NCBI GenBank assembly: GCA_964526905.1
Contig: CAZGMN010000168.1
Location: 1 to 7,055 of the forward strand
Direction: 5' to 3'
Source of the DNA: CAZGMN01 sp964526905
GTDB taxonomy: Bacteria; Acidobacteriota; Aminicenantia; Aminicenantales; Aminicenantaceae
Length of the DNA stretch: 7,055 nt
Of this stretch, positions 4,855-7,055 are shown piece by piece (position 1 is the stretch's first letter; each line of letters opens with the position of its first letter). A program made the translations under genes and the position numbers. A model generated the notes under the pieces. That model did no database searches and was not told where the DNA came from. It was given only the letters and a program-made list of their open reading frames with translations.

Positions 4855-7029
4855 ATGAGAAGAATATTGGTCATGGTTTCTATTATTCTTGTCTTCTTGG
4901 CCCAGGCTCTCCAGGGAGTTGTCCCCCAAAAGTGGGAAACGCGTAGCAAAGATGATTTTTTAAAAGGAAAGTTTGACGGAATTTCAGTTTCTTACGAGGG
5001 AATTCTTTCCCTTTCTCCTAAAGAAGAGAGGTTAGAGGGGCCTACTGAGGAGTTTTATCTATCCTTGCTCGTTGCTGTTGAAGATGTGATCTATCTCGGA
5101 ACTGGCCATGGAGGAAAAATATACAGAATCAGCAAGGGCGGTGCGCTTGAACTTTATTTTCAGGTCCCCGAGATGGACGTCTACTGCCTTGCTCAGGACA
5201 AAAAAGGAAATCTTTATGCCGGAACTTCGCCCAACGGCAAGATTTGGAAAATTTCCGAAAAAGGAAAGGGGGAGCCTTTCTTCGACCCCCGCGAGAAATA
5301 TATCTGGGATTTGATGTTCAGCGATAAAGGCACACTGCTGGCTGCGGTTGGTGAGAGCGGCGGCATTTACGAGATCAATCAAAAAGGTGAGGGAAGCCTT
5401 GTCTTCAAGGCAGAGGAAAATCATATCCTCTGCATGCGGTTCGACCGAAACGGAGATATTATTGCCGGAAGTGGGGGGAAAGGTCTTCTCTACAGAATTC
5501 CGCAGGGAAAGAAAGCTTCGGTCATCTTTGAATCCCCCTATGAAGAAATAAAAAGCATTGTCCTCGATGGAGAGGGAAATATTTATATTGCGGCTGGAGG
5601 AGCCGTTATCAAGCCGAAGAAGGAAGAAACCACTCTTCTTCCTGCAAAGGCAGAGACGGCGGTTGCGGTCACTGTCTCAGCTTCCTTGGCTGAGACTCCG
5701 GAAATTCTTTCCTCGGGTCTGAGCCAGAAGCAGCCAGGCGCTCTCTTCAGAATAGACTCCCAAGGAATGGCCAAAAGGCTTTGGAGTTCCGACGAAGAGC
5801 TCATCTACAGCCTGCTCTGGAATGAAGGAGAGAAAAGACTCATCTTTGGAACAGGGAACCAGGGAAGAGTCTATGCCGTCGATAAGAACGAAAAAATCTC
5901 TCTTCTCCTCCAGAAGAAGTCTGAGCAGATTTATGACCTTCTTCCCTTTCGAGCAAAGATTTATATGCTCGCCAACAATCCCAGCAATTTGAGCGTCATC
6001 TTGCCCGAGCAGGTGCTCAGTGGAGAATATTTGAGCCGGGTCATGGATGCCAAAACAATTTCATCATGGGGAAATATTGAATGGCAGGCCGAGGCTTCTT
6101 CGGAGACGACGCTTCAACTGCAAACGAGGAGCGGCAATTCAAGTGAGCCCAATGAGAGTTGGAGCGATTGGTCACCTCCCTACCAGAAAAGCCAGGGGGA
6201 AAAAATCTTGAGCCCCAATTCGTGTTACATCCAATTCAAGGCTAATTTCAAGAGTCAGTCAGGGAGAGCCTCTCCTCGTCTTCAAAGAGTCAGCCTTTTC
6301 TTCCTCCAGACAAACATTCCGCCGGCCATCACTGAACTCAAACTGCTTGCGCCCAATGAGGTCTATCTTAAGCCTCCTGAACAAGAAGAGATTATCTGGG
6401 GTCTGGATACAGCTGTCGCTGAACAGGCCAAGGCCAAAGATAAAGATAAGGATAAAATTCTGAGCCTGGCCCTGACCAAGAAAGCCGAGAGAAAGGGTTT
6501 TCAGACGATGACCTGGGAGGCAGAGGATGAGAACGGCGACAACCTCATCTTTTCCATCCAGATGAGGAGGGAAGACGAGAGCCAATGGCGGGTCTTGAAA
6601 GAGAAGTGGGCAGATACAGCCTATGCTTTCGACACAGTTTCTTTTCCTGATGGAGTCTACTTTTTGAAAGTCATTGCTTCTGACAGCCCCTCTAATCCAC
6701 CTGGCATGGATCTGAATTCAGAGAAAATCAGCCAGCCCCTAATCATCGATAATTCTCTTCCGGTCATCAAGAATTTTCAGGCTGTCAAAGAAAAGGATAA
6801 GCTCATTATCACTTTTCAGGCCGAGGATTCCCTCTCCTCCATCGAAGAGGTCAAATACCTCATCCGGCCTGAGGAATGGAAGAGCATTTTTCCTGAAGAT
6901 GGGATTTGTGATTCAAAGCAGGAGAGCTTTAAGATCACGCTGACTTTGCTCCCCGGCTCAGACAATCTTATCACCATCAGGATTAAAGACAGCCAGGGAA
7001 ATGTCGGCGTCTACAGGCAGGCCCTATAA
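4855..7029 (+). CDS. Secreted multi-domain beta-propeller protein with C-terminal beta-sandwich and Ig-like regions
   Basis: This is a complete 724-residue protein with a signal peptide (residues 1-18, likely cleavage after AQA). Residues about 66-388 form repeats of roughly 40 residues, each with a G-N-(I/L)-Y-x-(A/G)-G-(S/T)-x-x-G-x-(I/L)-(Y/W)-x-I pattern: LGTGHGGKIYRI (81-92), AGTSPNGKIWKI (122-133), AAVGESGGIYEI (163-174), AGSGGKGLLYRI (204-215), a split copy at 242-300, and FGTGNQGRVYAV (331-342). A seventh, degenerate blade is probable, giving a propeller of about seven blades. The fifth repeat is interrupted by about 45 residues of low complexity (250-294). Residues 400-490 form a beta-sandwich-like domain with TRSGN (424-428) and WSDWS (436-440). 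Residues 548-635 are an Ig/FnIII-like domain (TWEAEDENGD, SFPDGVY, ASDSPSNPP), followed by a partial second one (636-724). A Lys-Asp tract (528-534) sits in the linker. It is probably an exported or surface scaffold or binding protein paired with the S55-like protein. No enzyme motif is seen, and the function is unknown. Confidence 0.8.
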   Translation: MRRILVMVSIILVFLAQALQGVVPQKWETRSKDDFLKGKFDGISVSYEGILSLSPKEERLEGPTEEFYLSLLVAVEDVIYLGTGHGGKIYRISKGGALELYFQVPEMDVYCLAQDKKGNLYAGTSPNGKIWKISEKGKGEPFFDPREKYIWDLMFSDKGTLLAAVGESGGIYEINQKGEGSLVFKAEENHILCMRFDRNGDIIAGSGGKGLLYRIPQGKKASVIFESPYEEIKSIVLDGEGNIYIAAGGAVIKPKKEETTLLPAKAETAVAVTVSASLAETPEILSSGLSQKQPGALFRIDSQGMAKRLWSSDEELIYSLLWNEGEKRLIFGTGNQGRVYAVDKNEKISLLLQKKSEQIYDLLPFRAKIYMLANNPSNLSVILPEQVLSGEYLSRVMDAKTISSWGNIEWQAEASSETTLQLQTRSGNSSEPNESWSDWSPPYQKSQGEKILSPNSCYIQFKANFKSQSGRASPRLQRVSLFFLQTNIPPAITELKLLAPNEVYLKPPEQEEIIWGLDTAVAEQAKAKDKDKDKILSLALTKKAERKGFQTMTWEAEDENGDNLIFSIQMRREDESQWRVLKEKWADTAYAFDTVSFPDGVYFLKVIASDSPSNPPGMDLNSEKISQPLIIDNSLPVIKNFQAVKEKDKLIITFQAEDSLSSIEEVKYLIRPEEWKSIFPEDGICDSKQESFKITLTLLPGSDNLITIRIKDSQGNVGVYRQAL
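5621..5643. repeat. Perfect 8-bp inverted repeat, 7-nt loop, inside the propeller gene
   Basis: AGGAAGAA (5621-5628) and TTCTTCCT (5636-5643) are perfect reverse complements around a 7-base loop. The hairpin lies in the blade insertion at residues 250-294, which encodes KKEETTLLP here. It is built of purine/pyrimidine runs, which are common in this gene, so chance is possible on its own. A similar hairpin 53 bases away makes it more notable. Confidence 0.5.
5674..5696. repeat. Second perfect 8-bp inverted repeat, 7-nt loop, in the same insertion
   Basis: GTCTCAGC (5674-5681) and GCTGAGAC (5689-5696) are perfect reverse complements around a 7-base loop, with one further G-T pair possible inside. 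This sequence is mixed in composition, so it is less likely than the first hairpin to arise from purine bias. A shorter inverted repeat, CGGCT/AGCCG (5591-5595 and 5601-5605), marks the left edge of the insertion. Confidence 0.55.
6436..6456 (+). repeat. Short in-frame hexanucleotide tandem repeat (Lys-Asp tract)
   Basis: About three and a half copies of AAAGAT/AAGGAT in tandem encode alternating Lys and Asp at residues 528-534, within the charged linker between the beta-sandwich and Ig-like regions. Because the unit is six bases, copy-number change would alter linker length without breaking the frame. Confidence 0.55.
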
Positions 7030-7055
7030 GCTTGACTCCTACAATATAATAAAGC

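Noticed and set aside
7032..7050. TTGACT (7032-7037) and TATAAT (7045-7050) after the last gene as a promoter for the next gene.
   Set aside because: The spacer is only 7 bases, far below the usual 16-18, and no good -35 box sits at the right distance from the perfect -10.

Overview
The window (7,055 bases) is ordinary bacterial chromosomal DNA. It carries five protein genes and no RNA genes, insertion sequences, phage genes or CRISPR. The base composition is moderate, at least two genes appear to start with TTG, and three products carry type I signal peptides. A permuted SpoIVB-like (S55) protein lies next to a propeller protein ending in Ig-like domains. From memory, this pairing suits a Gram-negative-type, non-sporulating lineage such as Acidobacteriota or Candidatus Aminicenantes. 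That placement is an inference, since no phylogenetic marker is present.

Layout. Bases 1-60 are a very GC-rich edge (45 of 60 are G or C) of unknown nature. A promoter at 117-145 leads into a small secreted protein (177-635) resembling the N-terminal domain of DsbD, with a spaced cysteine pair. Convergent to it, on the minus strand, is an NAD(P)-dependent extended SDR (692-1663). This gene diverges from a PLP-dependent alpha-oxoamine synthase with serine palmitoyltransferase-type motifs (1782-2966). The intergenic region between them holds a near-consensus minus-strand promoter placed so close to the SDR ATG that its mRNA should be leaderless, and a 7-bp inverted repeat that could be an operator. 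Downstream on the plus strand, probably as an operon, lie a secreted S55-type serine-protease-like protein (3031-4842) and, 12 bases further on, a secreted beta-propeller protein with a C-terminal beta-sandwich region (4855-7029). The window ends 26 bases after that gene.

How the genes may work together. The SPT-like enzyme would condense an amino acid (probably serine) with an acyl thioester. The SDR is a good candidate for the reductase acting on the 3-keto intermediate or on oxidised ceramide, so the divergent pair suggests a bacterial sphingolipid locus. The S55-like and propeller proteins look like a matched exported pair of unknown role.

The most unusual observations are these: (1) the S55 protein has its Ser module (GMSGSP) before its His module (AFGHP), the reverse of SpoIVB, which suggests a circular permutation; (2) the SDR is predicted to be translated from a leaderless mRNA; (3) a roughly 45-residue in-frame insertion within one propeller blade contains two perfect 8-bp inverted repeats, each with a 7-nt loop, as if a small palindromic element had settled inside the gene.
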